Positions 12,197-22,001 of a stretch of 64,000 nucleotides of DNA are shown one piece after another; the first letter of the stretch is position 1, and every line of letters begins with the position of its first letter. A program made the position numbers and the translations under genes. Origin of the DNA: Rhodocollybia butyracea. Lineage: Eukaryota; Basidiomycota; Agaricomycetes; Agaricales; Omphalotaceae. The stretch is taken from positions 339,389-403,388 of the forward strand of contig JADNRY010000027.1 of assembly GCA_015501585.1 (NCBI GenBank), read 5' to 3'. A model generated the notes under the pieces. The model was not told the origin of the DNA and searched no databases. It saw only the letters and a program-made list of their open reading frames with translations.

Positions 12197-13869
12197 CCCA
12201 GTCAAAACCCGCACTGGGCTGATCTGGGCATTATGTGTATCTGTGCGAGTCCGTGTCTGCCTGTTGTGCATCTGGCCAAATTGTGATCAGGTTTTTTTTC
12301 AATTCAATCCATGTCATTCCCAAATCTACGGGTGGGAAATCCACTTGAAAAGTTCGACAAGCACTCTTAACACACGATGCATCAGGAAAAGCTGTTTTTG
12401 CCTAGGTGACCCCAGAGTGGCCTAAAGCAAACTAGGTGACCTATAAATCCTATGGCATCCTAGGAATTTGGGCTCATCCCTTGCCGGTCAAGGCTCTTGA
12501 GGATTCCCTAGGGTATCCTAGGCAAACCCAGGGCAAGCCTAGGTTTGCCCAGGTTTGCCCAGGTGTTCCCCAGGTGTTCCCCAGGAGCACCTGGGCAAAC
12601 CTGGGCAAACCTAGGCTTGCCTAGGGAATCCTCAAGAGCCTTGACTGGCAAGGGACGAGCCCAAATTCCTAGGATGCCCTAGGATTCATAGGTCACCTAG
12701 TTTGCCTTAGGCCACTCTGGGGTCACCTAGGCAAAAATGGCTTTTCCTGATGTGCTTAGTTACTTAATCTAAGTACTTTGAGTTTGGCACTTGCCGGACG
12801 GTGGACTTCAAGTTTTTTGGGAATGCCGCCGAGCGGCTTAACATGTAACAGTATAAGCATGTAATTTTTTTACATCGCTCTTTCTTCTATTCTTCTTTGC
12901 TGTCGTCTCCAGGCTCTGCCAAGATTCTCAAGGTTCAAACATTCATTATCGCTGTTCAATAACTCCTCAACCTACTTAGAGCTCTAGAGATTTGAGAATG
13001 AATTTATTGGGCTTAGCTTCCAAGGTGAGCTATCTCAGGCATTGAATAGTTTATGCCACACGAACTAATTTTTTTTGATTAGCTCTTGTTGGCAACGTCG
13101 TAGCATGCCGGTATACCGTCTATTGCCCGTCTATCGTTTTCATTAATTCCTGTGCATTCGGCAAGTTATAAACTTTTCTTCTGAGCTAGCTAGCTGAACA
13201 ATTCTTTTTAGCTCTCGTGTCACTTGGCCACTTCAATTTCCCATGATAACGAATCTCATTCCGCATGCACACTAACGACTGAGCCGAACCAGGGACCTGA
13301 GAACTGAAGTGAAGACACTGATCTTGTGCATCAGCGAATAGATTGTACGTTCTTGTTCGTTATCAAACGCACCTGCCTTTCGCTAATTTATCTGAAACAG
13401 CCTGTAAGGAATAGCTCTTGTGTTTGGCCTTCTCAATTTCCCATGATAATCTAGCACTCGTAACTGCGCCTTTGTACAGTAATTCATATGTATTCAGGAG
13501 TAGTCTGTTATGTATATGTAGTTGGTATGTACGTAGTTGGTATATACATAGTTTGGTAGTAGTTGATAATATGATTCACTCAGACCACCTCAGCTGAACC
13601 CAGATGAGAACAGCCTAGTAATAGTAATATGCATTTTATTTTGTACAGTTCATGCCAGACAAACTCAGATCATCCCGGAGGAGCTCAGTTGTTTACAAAA
13701 GTGGTTTTTCATTCTCTGTGCGGTCCTTGTCAGATCAACCCAGACAATAACATACTGTGTGGCATATATCTGGGAAACAGCTCTGAAACAGCTGATCTCG
13801 TTTGATCACGGTTAGATCACAGCGTTGAACATATCATCTCGGCCCTTCCCAGTGCGGGTTTTCACTGGG
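12197..13869. mobile_element. hAT-like TIR element (1673 bp), non-autonomous
   Basis: Left end CCCAGTCAAAACCCGCACTGG and right end CCAGTGCGGGTTTTCACTGG are inverted copies of about 22 bp with one mismatch. Each TIR can itself fold because CCCAGTG pairs with CACTGGG. The element is flanked by the direct repeat CTTGATC (12190-12196 and 13870-13876). An 8-bp-class duplication and a CAGTG terminus suggest the hAT superfamily. No transposase frame is visible. It interrupts the Gypsy-1 spacer and contains the foldback element at 12379-12752. Short repeats (for example CAATTTCCCATGATAA at about 13235 and 13428) lie inside. Confidence 0.75.
12379..12752. repeat. Foldback element rich in CCTAGG
   Basis: Almost the whole 374 bp is one imperfect inverted repeat. 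GCATCAGGAAAAGC at the left pairs with GCTTTTCCTGATG at the right. The blocks TTTTGCCTAGGTGACCCC, CCTAGGAATTTGGGCTC, AAGGCTCTTGAGGATTCC and CCTAGG..GCCCAGG follow symmetrically to a centre near 12575. The palindrome CCTAGG recurs many times. No open frame of interest. It sits inside the hAT-like element. Confidence 0.85.
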
Positions 13870-14528
13870 CTTGATCTTTAGATCTTGTTTGTCTCAAGTT
13901 ACTATCTGGGATGGTTATGTATTCATAACTCATCTCTATATCATGATTATCCTGATTAGGATTATCATTTGCTTCACACAGCAGGCAAGGACCATGGCAG
14001 TTGATCTGCAACTGTGTTTAACGCAGTGGAAAGGTGTTGCCCCAGGCAGTGGCCGGCAAAGCATATAACTGGTTCTTTCATTGAGTTCTTTTGTAATGTA
14101 CCTCATAATGTAAAGTTGGTCATGACCTTGCACATGGTCATCTTGTACATTGCATGACATCATAGCTAGCATTTGTAACAACATAAATCAGTCTCCCGCT
14201 TATGCACTTTGCCCTTGTACATGTTCTACTGCTGACATTCCCCAAGGGCAGCTGGCAGTCATTTTGTAAATGCTTGTGGTTACATGCTCCAATTTTTTCC
14301 CGCCCTGTAAACCAAGCTGGTAATTAATCCAAAATCAATTTGTAATTTGTTGCTGGCCACAAGCTGGCCATGGCCTAAGTTTGTTTGAGAAATGCTATAT
14401 GACTCAGGAGCCATATCATCATGTCTTCTATGTTCAAAATATTCACTTATGATGGTGTTGCACCCATAATCTGGCTCACACTACTACTACTGCTACTGCT
14501 GCTACTACAATACTACCACATCCAAAGT

Positions 14529-14688
14529 TCTTAGGAGCGATAAGGTTTAGGACAAATGTATTTCTGGTACAAAGAGAGAACCGATAGGGGCTTCTCTTCG
14601 GACCAGGATGATAAATCAATAAGTCAATATAGTCCGATTAGGAAAGTAAGAGGCGCTTTGGCCTAAGGTGTGAAGTCAACGTCTAACA
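14529..14688 (-). repeat. Copia 3' LTR (160 bp)
   Basis: It differs from the 5' copy by four substitutions and a 3-bp insertion (AGAGGC against AGC). In all four this copy has G where the other has A on the + strand. Next to it at 14689-14700 is a C-run ending CTT, which is the polypurine tract on the sense strand. Confidence 0.92.
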
Positions 14689-16553
14689 CCCCCCCCCCTT
14701 GACTGACGTCTAGGCCAAGCATCTTGACCCATTGGTTGTGCATCGTTTGATGGAGGGGTTTCGTGAAAATGTCAGCAATGTTCTCTTTGTTGGAGACATA
14801 AACGACGTCAATAAGATGTTTGACAATACAATCATGGATGAAGTGCTCTTGAATTGAAATATGTTTCATTCTGCTGTGAGCATAGGGGTCGTGTGTACAT
14901 GCGATGGTTCCTTGATTGTCGCAAAATAAGGAAGTGGGAGCTTTCTGAGGAAAACCTAATTCGGCAAAGAAATTTCTGAACCAAAGGATATCTTTGGCGC
15001 AGTGTGTCGTGGCGAGATATTCGGCTTCACACAAAGATAGGGCTACTACAGATTGCTGTTTCGAACTCCATGAGAGTGGAGAGCTGTTCATAAGAATAAT
15101 GAATCCTGAGACAGATTTTCGGTCTTCTCCCATTCCCCAATCTGAGTAGGATAGTGCGCGGAAGAGAGGGTAGAGTAGTCTGTTCCTTCCCAGCCAAAGG
15201 GAGTAGGAGATCATTCCTTTTAGATATTGAAGGAGATGTTTGGCTGCCACAATGTGCACAAGTCCATAGCTGGACATGAACCTTGCTAGCTCCCTGACAG
15301 TATAAGCAATGTCGGACCTCGAACAAGTGCAGAGGTACATGGATTTTCCGACAATGGCTGTGTAAGGAAACATCTTGACAATTGCTTGCTGTTCTGGCGT
15401 AAGTTGTTCCGTCAAGGGAAAGAGGCAAGTTCCAGGATCCATGGGAGTGGAGACTGCTTTGGAGTTATCAAATCCAAACTCGCGAAGGATTGATTTGGTG
15501 TAGGCACATTGGTCAAGTCTGATTGTCCTGTTTGCTCTGTCACGGGTGATCCCACAACCAAGGTGGAAGGTAGGTTCACCATTGTCAGTGATGTCAAATA
15601 GGGAATGCAGTTGTTCAATGACTCGGTCTGATTCGGTCTTTGGCTTAGACCCAATGAGCATGTCGTCAACACTTGTTGTTATGATAGACCTGTTTTCACC
15701 TTCATAGCGGACGTAAACACTCCAGTCAGACTCTGTTTGTTTGAACCCAATGGATTTCCAGCTTCACATTGAGTTCAAGGTACCATTGTCTGCCAGATTG
15801 CTTAAGACTGTATAGTCCTTTCCGCAAGCGCCAAAAACCAGAACCAGTACTGCTTGGTTTCTTCATGTAGATCTCCTTGTCAAGTGGGCTGTTTAAGTAT
15901 GCAGTTTTGACATCGATTTGGCGAAGTTCCATGTCGTGTTCGGCCACAATTGTGAGAACAGTGCGTATGGATTCCCATCTGGCAACGGGTGCAAAAGTGT
16001 AGTTGTAATCTTGACCAGGTATCTGAGTGACACCTTTTGCAACAAGTTGAGCTTTGAACCTCGAGATGAGTCCATCACGATCTCTCTTTATTTGCAGCAC
16101 CCATTTACATCCAACGGGTTTACAATTTGGTGGTAGATCATCCACCTCTTCATATACTCCTTTCGCCTTCAGTGATTCCAGTTCCTTGTATATAGCTGCA
16201 AGCCAATATGACCAGTAAACGGAGGATTTGGCGTGTTGGATGGAAAGGGGATCCTTTTCAGACTGATCGTCGATGGGGTTGTGAAGAGCAGCTCCGACAA
16301 AGCATTCAACATCGATAAATGATTGAGCTAGTGGTTGTAGATCTGTGATGTTACATTCAACTTCTATTTCACAGTCGTCAGGAGAGTTGAGTAAATCAAT
16401 GAGAATCGGGTTTTGCCCCCCCTCCTCCGGAAGGGCCGTGACCATGTTAACGCAGTAGCGAGAAGGTAGCTGTGTGACTCGACCTGAATGTCTTGGGCAA
16501 ACATCACCGGCATTGGCCATAGGGATATCACCATCCACGCTAAGATAGTGCAT
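14663..16553 (-). pseudogene. Copia reverse transcriptase and RNase H
   Basis: 15726-16553 has the RT start: CKWVLQIKRDRDGLISRFKA, FAPVARWESIRTVLTIVAEH and QIDVKTAYLNSPLDKEIYMK. After a frameshift near 15726, 14663-15661 begins just past the catalytic block (SVDDML, where YVDDML is usual). It continues through SMYLCTCSRSDIAY, a VSGFIILMNSSPLSWSSKQQ RNase H core, SLCEAEYLATTHCAKDILW, LFCDNQGTIACTHDPYAHSR and DIFTKPL. The C-terminus stops just before the polypurine tract. Confidence 0.92.
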
Positions 16554-16559
16554 TAGGGT

Positions 16560-16859
16560 TATGTATAGTAGAGTCCATCATTGCGTACTCTTTTTGCTCA
16601 ATGCATGTAAATTCATCAGAACCATTAATAGTTTGATAAAAGTCACTGCAGAGTAGGTTAAGTAGGGTTTTGGTTATAGAGACAATTGTGCATACTCTTT
16701 AGGCTCAATGCTTCATTTCTCTCTTGGACTGTGCATTGTTGGAGAGAATGGTCTGCAGAGTATTGTTAGGTAGGGTTATGAAGAAAAGGACGCAAGATGT
16801 GCCTTTGCTCATCTTTGTGAGGATCTATCTCTGGAGACAATGTAGTCTCAGGAAGTGAT
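16560..16859. other. Copia linker with a degenerate tandem repeat
   Basis: Non-coding gap between integrase and RT pieces. TACTCTTTxxGCTCAATGC occurs at about 16586 and 16692, and CTGCAGAGTAxxxTTAxGTAGGG at about 16647 and 16751, which indicates an internal duplication of about 106 bp. Confidence 0.55.
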
Positions 16860-18427
16860 CTAACAGGAAGGAATTAGGATTATGTCTGAGGAAGCGAGTC
16901 GATGAACGTACTCATCATGTCCTTCAGTCTGTGGTAAAGTCTCGCGCTCTTCTAGAAGACAAGTCTCATTGTTAAAAGTAGGCATAGGTTCAAGATGAAG
17001 GTCATCCCACAGGATTTCAGATAGTGGAGGAGACGGCAGATGGTTTGGAAATCCATGGAATTCAACGTCTTGTCGTGCCCTGATAGTCCTCGAGTCAGGA
17101 AACCAGATGAGGTATCCTTTCAAATCTGGGGAGTAGCCGACAAATCTACCCTGTTCACCTCGTGGAACAGTTTTGTTCAATTGATTGGAGGTTGTTCTTC
17201 AGGAGGTGACAAGAGCGCCAAAGGGGCGCAGATAAGAAAGGTTTGGTTTTTTACGAAACCAGCCATAGAAAGGAGTAAGTTTGTTGGACAGGGAAGTGTG
17301 AGGAACTCTGTTCTTGATATGTGCGCCAGCTTGCGTACTGAGTGGCCAGAACCACGTGAAAAGGCCACAATCTACTAACATGGCTCGGGACATCCTTTCA
17401 AGAATCTGGTTTACCCTCTCAGCAACACCATTTTGCTGAGAGGCATCAGGGACAGTCTTTTTGTAGGTTATCCCTTCATTTGCGCAGTAATCTCGAAAAG
17501 CACCTTCTGTGAGTTTGCCGGCGTTGTCAACGCGTAAGAAGATAATTTGATAGCCTAGTTGTTTTTCTCCGGTGGTGTGGAATTGGATGAAGCATTTAAG
17601 TGTGTTGGATTTAGATTTGAGAAAGAAAACAATGATAAAACGCGAAAAGTCATCGACAAAAGTGATGAAATATCTCAAGTTACCGTATCCGAGAGGGAGA
17701 GGACCACAGATATTGGAGTGGAAGCGGAATAAGGGACATGTTGCACAGTTGGTTGCTGCACGGGGAAATTTGAGTCATTTGATGTTGGCGAGGGCACAAA
17801 TTTGACAGTTTACCACTTGCACACTGTCAATATTTGACGGGAATCCAGTCGTGGAGTCCCGCAGCCCTTTAACGTCTATGTGGCCCATTAGACGGTGGTA
17901 AAACCCAGGCGTTTGTTCACCTCAGATTCTCCATCAGGACTGAACATCGCCGTGATCAAAGGCACCATTGATGCAATCAGTGCTGATTGTGGAGATGATG
18001 GAGGCGGAACTGAATCAATGTTCATCTGATATAGATCTCGTACAATATTTCCAGTTGCAAAGGGCTCGTTGGTTGAAGTGAAGTAAGTGATAATACCTTC
18101 ACCAGTTGAGGTCTTTACACCTTTCCTGTCTAACCTAGAGCCTGAGATGAGATTGCATCGCGCTGTAGGAATGTGAAGGACATTGGAAATAGAAAAAGGT
18201 CTAATGTTTTTGTTATGTTCTGCTTTAAGGATAATCTTCCCTTTGCCTATTGCTGCGGCGGACAGAGTAGAGCCAAACCCGAAGACATTGAGGGGCGATT
18301 CAAAAGTAACATAGTCGTGGAAAAGGTTTCTGTCATGGAATAAATGGCGGGATGTGCCAGTATTGTGATTGATGCTGGCGTCTTTAACGGTGTTTCCACT
18401 GAGGGCAATTACATTCACAACAATCAT
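16860..18427 (-). pseudogene. Copia protease region and integrase
   Basis: 17888-18427 carries the protease-to-integrase part: SRHLFHDRNLFHDY, NVLHIPTARCNLISGSRL and DLYQMNID, with the usual D-S/T-G site not intact. 17199-17678 is the rve integrase core: YFITFVDDFSR (first Asp), IIFLRVDNAGKL (second Asp), QQNGVAERVNQILERMSRAM (Glu). 16860-17180 continues with GRFVGYSPDLKGYLIWFPDS, the common post-core segment. Frame shifts separate the three pieces. Confidence 0.85.
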
Positions 18428-18599
18428 CTCTTCATCGATGTTTATGTCATCGTCATCCTCTGTGAATGCTGGGACTTAAACCATATACAGAAGAGGGTTC
18501 AAGACCTGATTAATCTCTTTCTCGCCATCGTTGGAGGTTTGAGCTGTTGCAGCGAAACGGCTTCCTGGTTCCTCAGTTTGGACATTTTTCAGCTGTTTT

Positions 18600-19702
18600 C
18601 AACGACCAGAAAGATGTTCTTTGAGCGAGAGGTGGACATCCTTCTTACCTGAGTAGCGAGGTGGGTATTTTCCTTGCATACCCCCCCTGTATGCAAAGCA
18701 TTTGGCTAAAGTATGACCGACGGGAGTTTTGCAATAAGAATTTTCACAGAATAAGCGGTTACGAAATTTCCTGGATTGATTAGGACTGTATGGGGTTGGA
18801 CGGCGATCTGCACGGTTTTGTCTGTGATTTGTTGTCAAGGGACCAGCACTAATGTACTGCTGGAGAGGAATTGATGAGTAGGCATTGGGAACTGCATCTG
18901 TTATCATCTTCAATTTCTTGCAATTAATGATGGCATTGACTTGGACTATGGAAGATGTGATTCCCCTATTGACTTCTTCCTCCTTGAGCTCTTGGATAAC
19001 AAAAGCCGAAAAAATTGGGTGCCCGTTAGCTGCACCTTTCCTCAACTTCTTCAAAAGACGATTGTGGCAGAAGGCCCAATCCTTGTTCAGTGTCATGAGA
19101 GTGACGAGGTGACTCGCAAATTCTGTATCTGGCATCATCCCTGGGCTGATATCACGAAGTTTGTTATAGAGTTTGACCATGGTTTCCCTCCAGTTTACGG
19201 GGTTGTTGTCAACACCACATCTATTCCCAATGATTTTGTGATTGATTGCGATGCCTGTAGCATTGTTGGAAGGTTCAAACTCTTCTTCAAGAGCTATCCA
19301 GGCATCTCAAGCAGATTTACAGTCGTGGACAATATGTCCTCTGCCGTGAGGGACTGCTTTTGCAATAATAGCGAGTACCTTCTTGTCAGTGGTAATCCAA
19401 GAATGTGCATCGATCTTGGCTTGTGCAACATCATCTTCGTTCCCAGGAATAGTTGCTCAGATTGGATTGCCGTAGTCAACAATAGCCTGGAGTATCTGTG
19501 TTTGTACTAGATCAGGAATGTTTGGAGGATCGTATTCTGGGCCTTCAATGTGACACCAGAAATCCACAGCAATGAGTTCAAACTTGGATTTTTGTCTGAA
19601 CTTGCTGTAGTTACTAGTGCCATTGCTATTGATTTTGATAGGCGTGAGTTTGAGATGATAGAAGTTCTTCTCGTCATTTGTTTTGTCCATTTCGTTGCTC
19701 AT
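18600..19702 (-). pseudogene. Copia gag with zinc knuckle
   Basis: Begins MSNEMDKTNDEKNFYHLKLT, with a UBN2/DUF4219-type gag layout (WI-TDKKVLAIIAKAVP, DAWIALEEEF, NWRETMVKLYNKLRDI). Near its end it has CENSYCKTPVGHTLAKC, a Cys-Cys-His-Cys knuckle of the CX4CX5HX4C form followed by a GGMQGKYP tail. Two stops (near 19457 and 19297) and a break after the knuckle interrupt the frame. Confidence 0.8.
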
Positions 19703-19745
19703 TGGTGTTAGGAGTTGTTATTTTTGTGCAGTGAATTAAAGAGCA

Positions 19746-19760
19746 ATGGGGCCCATAACC
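19746..19760 (-). promoter_or_regulatory. Copia primer-binding site matching internal tRNA-iMet
   Basis: On the sense strand GGTTATGGGCCCC directly follows the 5' LTR. It is complementary to the anticodon stem-loop of initiator tRNA-Met (GGGCCCATAACC), not to its 3' end. Drosophila copia is known to use this half-tRNA type of primer. Confidence 0.8.
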
Positions 19761-19917
19761 TCTTAGAAGCGATAAGGTTTAGGACAAATGTATTTCTAGT
19801 ACAAAGAGAGAACCAATAGGGGCTTCTCTTCAGACCAGGATGATAAATCAATAAGTCAATATAGTCCGATTAGGAAAGTAAGCGCTTTGGCCTAAGGTGT
19901 GAAGTCAACGTCTAACA
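19761..19917 (-). repeat. Copia 5' LTR (157 bp)
   Basis: Direct repeat of 14529-14688, about 97% identical apart from a 3-bp gap. On the element's sense strand it ends ..TTCTAAGA immediately before the primer site. Confidence 0.92.
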
Positions 19918-20578
19918 GAAGTGGTGCCTTGAACATCACATCTCTCAGGTATCTCTTTCAAGCATTTCTCAAAGATGCCAGGACTCAACCAGGACTAGCA
20001 AATGGACTTGAATGGAGTTGGAAGGGGGTCCCACACAGGGCTATTACTATACTTCCACCGTACGTACTAGGACCAAACTAATTTGCATGTACTGACATGT
20101 TTCTCATTTTTGATGCTTACAGGATGCCTATGTACCAGTCAAAGTGTAGCCTAGGCTACTGTTACTGTGCCAATTTTTTTATTTATATTGAATTATTATC
20201 TATAATTTTCTTTCAGGCTATTCTCAAGGCCTTCAGTTGTTCATAAGATACTTGTGGTCACTGGTTACTTTTAACTTGAGGGTAGGTCTCTATGTTTGTA
20301 CACTTGACAGTACTTAACAGCCTGACAATGTCTGGCCAGCTAAGCATTGATCCCTTTAAAATGGCTCTGTATCTGCAAGACCGGCATTATGCTGTATTAC
20401 ATTTAACATAGGAACTTTTTGATGTTTTCCTCGCTTTGTGTTGTATCCTGAGGGACACCAGCAGTCCGCAAGGACAAGAGAACCTAGCCCCTGGAGAAAG
20501 GATACAAATATTGTAAAGGACCACCTGTGGACGCTCCTTATTGGAGTTTACATTACATTACGACAACTCAATGGACTG
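19918..20578. other. Interior of the CACTA-like element, right half
   Basis: No protein-like frame. With 14070-14528 it forms the unique interior of the non-autonomous CACTA-like element. Confidence 0.5.
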
Positions 20579-20671
20579 GTTATATGCTTTGCTGGCCACT
20601 GCCTAGGGCAACACCATTCCACTGCATTAAATGCAGTTGCAAATCAACTGCCATGGTCCTTGCCTGCTGTG

Positions 20672-21172
20672 TCATTACCTGTTTCTACAATAGGCATTGG
20701 TTGAGATTTATTCTCTTCCATATCACACTGAGCTCTTAGCTCCGCTTGTTCCTCTACTTTGCAGGGAAAGTATTCTCTAAAGAATTCTTGTATGATTTTG
20801 ATGTATTTATTGAAGTCTTCTGCAGAGAGCTCCTTAATTTTGGGCGAGGCTGAATTATCAGCCTCATTGTAGCTTTCCAGTACAACTGGGAAGGTATGAG
20901 GGAAGCTCCTTGCAGAGCATTGCATTTCAGACCAAAGATGCTCTTTGTCTACAATTGTTTCGATTTCCACTGTAGATTTTGATTTATGCTCCAACTTCTT
21001 AGAAGTTGTAGCTGCAGCTAGTCATTCTTTGCTAGCTTGAGACTTGTTTCTTCTGAATTTCTCATTGAGAATTTCGCGTTTCATTGCTGTGCAGTGAGAA
21101 AACTCTACCACGTCCTCCCCCACAGAAAGAGAAGGTGCTACCTTCCCTTTAATGCATATGGCATCTTTCCAG
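20672..21172 (-). pseudogene. Gypsy-1 protease-RT spacer
   Basis: The - strand reads AICIKGKVAPSLSVGEDVVE (the usual segment after a Gypsy protease), then a basic helix, then KKLEHKSKSTVEIETIVDKE and an acidic run ending PMPIVETGN at the CACTA-like boundary. One TGA interrupts it (after ASKE). Beyond the insertion the frame continues with EANDNPNQDNHDIEM at 13973-13929. Confidence 0.75.
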
Positions 21173-21659
21173 CTGATTCTGTAAGTCCTTTTACAAGAAC
21201 ACTGATAGGTGTCATGGGGGCCTTTGAAGAGGCCAGCAATGGCGCTTTGACCTCCCCAAATAAGAAGCCCTTCTCCTCATAGGGAGAAACATAAATGGCC
21301 TATATCTCAAGAACAAGGCATTTTGAGCAAAAACTGACACCCCCTGTGCCCCCCTATCAGTCACCTCTACCTATTGGCACTGACTCCCTAACCCTAACCC
21401 TAGCCATTAACCCAGAACCAAAGCCCTAACCCTAAATCCTAACCAAAAGCTAACCTTAAAACAGCAGGAGCAAGCCTCTGGAACCAAGTATAATCTCAAC
21501 CCTAACCCCTAACCCTAACCCCTAACTCGCCAGTTTTGGCACTGTTTTGGAAGTCTTTCGTAACTTCTGTATTTGGGGTGGTCAAAGCACCATCGCTGGC
21601 CTTTTCAAAGGACTCCACAACACCTATCAGTATTCTTTTAAAAGGCCATGCAGAATGTA
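21173..21659. mobile_element. TIR element with telomere-like repeats inside
   Basis: The arms 21185-21262 and 21570-21646 are inverted copies over about 78 bp with roughly 85% identity (ACTGATAGGTGT, CCTTTGAA, AGGCCAGC, GCTTTGACC and CCCCAAATA are shared). Weak similarity extends outward to ATTCTG on both sides, so the true ends are near 21173 and 21659. No clear target-site duplication was found. The element splits Gypsy-1 just after its protease. The interior holds CCCTAA tracts. Confidence 0.75.
21387..21532. repeat. Interstitial telomere-like CCCTAA tracts
   Basis: Runs of CCCTAACCCTAACCCTAG (21387 on), CCCTAACCCTAAATCCTAAC (about 21426) and CCCTAACCCCTAACCC (about 21502 on) are mixed with degenerate CTAACC units. 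TTAGGG is the usual telomere repeat of filamentous fungi. Both blocks have the same orientation. They lie between the arms of the TIR element. Confidence 0.85.
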
Positions 21660-22001
21660 GTGATCTTTCTTGAAATCAAGTTTGATGCTGTGCTTATGCA
21701 TAAATTTCGTACCAAGGATAGCATCATATCTATTGACATTAATAATGTTGTAGTATACTTTATTGTCTATACCTCCATAGGAGGTATGTAAGTTTGTGCC
21801 AAAATTAAATTTGGCTTTACTTCCTACAGCTCCTAACTGTAGAGAATGTTGGTCCGTCAATTGGTGGACTTTGATGTTCACTAATCAAACAAATGCAGAG
21901 CTTAAAGCCTTGATTGTGCAGCCAGAGTTGAATAGCGTGAATGGTTCAACTCCTGCAATTTCAATGATTGCCATCATAAGACAGTGATTTTGAACTGGAC
22001 C
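21647..22001 (-). pseudogene. Gypsy-1 aspartic protease
   Basis: Retropepsin fold: GVEPFTLFNSGCTIKALSSA, HQLTDQHSLQLGAVGSKA, NFGTNLHTSYGGIDNK, NRYDAILGTKFMHKHSIKLD. The active site reads NSG where family members have DSG, a change of one base (GAC to AAC). A TGA follows SSAFV, where CGA would fit. The copy cannot be catalytic. Confidence 0.85.

Larger units (their letters stand above)
14529..19917 (-). mobile_element. Copia (Ty1) retrotransposon, full length, 5389 bp
   Basis: LTRs 14529-14688 (3') and 19761-19917 (5') bracket gag, protease region, integrase, RT and RNase H in Copia order on the - strand. The LTRs start TGTTAGACG and end CTAAGA in the sense of the element. The flanking 5-mers are AAAGT (14524-14528) and GAAGT (19918-19922), a target-site duplication with one change. 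A polypurine tract (complement of 14689-14700) and an internal-tRNA-type primer site are present. The coding region has several frameshifts and stops, so the copy is probably inactive. Confidence 0.93.
13977..20671. mobile_element. CACTA-like TIR element, about 1.3 kb plus a nested Copia
   Basis: The 93-bp arms 13977-14069 and 20579-20671 are inverted copies at roughly 90% identity. They begin CACAGCAGGCAAGG and run to GCAAAGCATATAAC, and weaker similarity continues inward. A 3-bp duplication TCA flanks the element (13974-13976 and 20672-20674). A CAC terminus with a 3-bp duplication fits the CACTA/EnSpm class. After subtracting the Copia element, about 1.3 kb remains with no transposase, so it is non-autonomous. 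It lies in the Gypsy-1 protease-RT spacer, whose frame closes on its removal. Confidence 0.8.

Noticed and set aside
21387..21532. A true chromosome end
   Set aside because: The tracts are short, degenerate, bounded by inverted arms and flanked on both sides by the same Gypsy element.
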